Origin: DATJFX01 sp035495465
GTDB lineage: Bacteria > Patescibacteriota > Doudnabacteria > UBA920 > O2-02-FULL-48-8
Direction: 5' to 3'
Length of the DNA stretch: 5,602 bases
Assembly (NCBI GenBank): GCA_035495465.1
Contig: DATJFX010000012.1
Coordinates: forward strand, 1-5,602
The translations under genes were made by a program, and so were the position numbers. The notes beneath the pieces were generated by a model, which was not told the DNA's origin, did not search any database, and saw only the letters and a list, made by a program, of their open reading frames with translations. Positions 5,083 through 5,602 of this stretch are shown here, piece after piece. The first letter of the stretch is position 1. Every line of letters begins with the position of its first letter.

Positions 5083-5602
5083 TTATAAAGCCGGGAGGCT
5101 GGCTTTGATTTTTTCAGCAATCGTGGTGCCTACAATGGCGCCCAATTCGGTGATAGAAGCTTGCTGGATTTTCATGGTTGACCCGAATTTCTGAAGAAGT
5201 TGTTTTTTCTTCTTCGGACCGATCCCGGTGATTTGATCCAGTGCGGAAACTAGAGATTTCCGAGTGCGTAGTTTGCGATGAAATGTGATAGCAAACCGAT
5301 GCGCTTCGTCCCGGACTCTTTGTAATAGAAATAAAGCTGCAGAATTAGCAGGGAGGATATACGGAGTAGAATTTTGCGGTACAAAAATTTCTTCCAAACG
5401 CTTAGCTAGACCAATAATCGGAATTTGTAATTGATAATGCTTCAGAACTTTTACCGCAGTTGATAATTGCCCTTTGCCGCCGTCAATTAGGATCAGATCC
5501 GGCATGGCCCAGCCATCATGGCGAAACCTACGTGTTAACATTTCAGCCATCATGGCGAAATCATCCGGCGTTTCCTTTATTTGAATTTTAAATTTGCGAT
5601 AA
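5083..5602 (-). CDS. uvrC: UvrABC system protein C, C-terminal part (cut by window edge)
   Basis: UvrC makes both incisions flanking a DNA lesion in nucleotide excision repair after recruitment by UvrB. The window holds the last 172 residues; the frame is open to the right edge, reading YRKFKIQIKETPDDFA before the first internal Met, which matches UvrC and shows that the ATG at 5553 is not the start. The fragment covers the end of the RNase H-like endonuclease domain that makes the 5' incision: PDLILIDGGKGQL (35-46, with an active-site Asp in IDGG) and RDEAHRFAITFHRKLR (97-112). The tandem helix-hairpin-helix tail follows at about 123-166 (ITGIGPKKKKQLLQKFGS, then the second hairpin IVGTTIAEKIKASL), which binds DNA. 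The GIY-YIG 3'-incision domain, the UVR motif and the first part of the 5'-incision domain lie outside. The C-terminus looks complete, ending LPAL then TAA. An exact 17-base direct repeat lies within the coding sequence (5510-5526, 5544-5560). Confidence 0.96.
   Translation of the reverse strand, partial: YRKFKIQIKETPDDFAMMAEMLTRRFRHDGWAMPDLILIDGGKGQLSTAVKVLKHYQLQIPIIGLAKRLEEIFVPQNSTPYILPANSAALFLLQRVRDEAHRFAITFHRKLRTRKSLVSALDQITGIGPKKKKQLLQKFGSTMKIQQASITELGAIVGTTIAEKIKASLPAL
5510..5560. repeat. 17-bp exact direct repeat inside uvrC
   Basis: CAGCCATCATGGCGAAA occurs at 5510-5526 and again at 5544-5560, offset by 34 bases. Since 34 is not a multiple of three, the two copies are read in different frames: FRHDGW in the first and DFAMMAE in the second. 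Both peptides fit the UvrC family, so the frame is intact. The next bases differ on both sides. Confidence 0.9.

Noticed and set aside
5551..5553. This ATG as the start of a short 156-residue UvrC-like protein
   Set aside because: The frame stays open to the window edge, and the 16 upstream residues (YRKFKIQIKETPDDFA) match UvrC, so this is an internal methionine of a truncated view.
829..5602. Recoded UGA (Gly) as in Gracilibacteria or SR1
   Set aside because: No in-frame TGA occurs in any gene, Trp is encoded by TGG, and the one nearby TGA (4776-4774) acts as an ordinary upstream stop.

Overview
The window carries six genes of a compact, moderately AT-rich bacterial chromosome. All are housekeeping or general cell-surface functions, and all protein genes lie on the minus strand. 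In minus-strand order from the right edge they are: the C-terminal part of uvrC (nucleotide excision repair), secG (protein translocase), a membrane-anchored family 5 extracellular solute-binding protein, the RNase J gene, and the N-terminal part of trpS (tryptophanyl-tRNA synthetase). A single tRNA-Leu(CAG) gene stands on the plus strand between the binding-protein gene and the RNase J gene. I see no mobile element, CRISPR array, prophage gene, toxin-antitoxin pair or defence gene.

The protein sequences and gene order suggest a member of the Patescibacteria (candidate phyla radiation, Parcubacteria-like). The signs are an RNase J with a divergent motif around its metallo-beta-lactamase/beta-CASP junction, and an uncleaved, N-terminally anchored binding protein directly behind secG. 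This is inference from family resemblance; no search was run. The standard code fits: every complete CDS stops with TAA, Trp is TGG, and there is no in-frame TGA.

Layout. 1-548: trpS, cut by the left edge. 549-828: a 280-base gap with three strong stem-loops. The largest is nested and ends in a U-tract on the minus strand, so it is the probable RNase J terminator; a perfect TATAAT lies almost against the trpS start. 829-2613: rnj. 2614-2915: the RNase J leader and two back-to-back sigma70-type promoters, one for rnj (minus, TTGACT-17-TATACT, overlapped by a 23-base near-palindrome) and one for the tRNA (plus, TTGCCT-17-TATGAT). 2916-3002: tRNA-Leu with encoded CCA, followed by a terminator that also serves the convergent binding-protein gene. 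3022-4764 and 4769-4996: the binding protein and secG, four bases apart and probably one operon, with a candidate promoter at 5045-5073. 5083-5602: uvrC, cut by the right edge.

No novel multi-gene system is visible. The items most worth a second look are regulatory or structural: the folded rnj-trpS spacer, the rnj leader and its operator-like palindrome, the secG/binding-protein pair, and a 17-base exact direct repeat inside uvrC that is read in two different frames.
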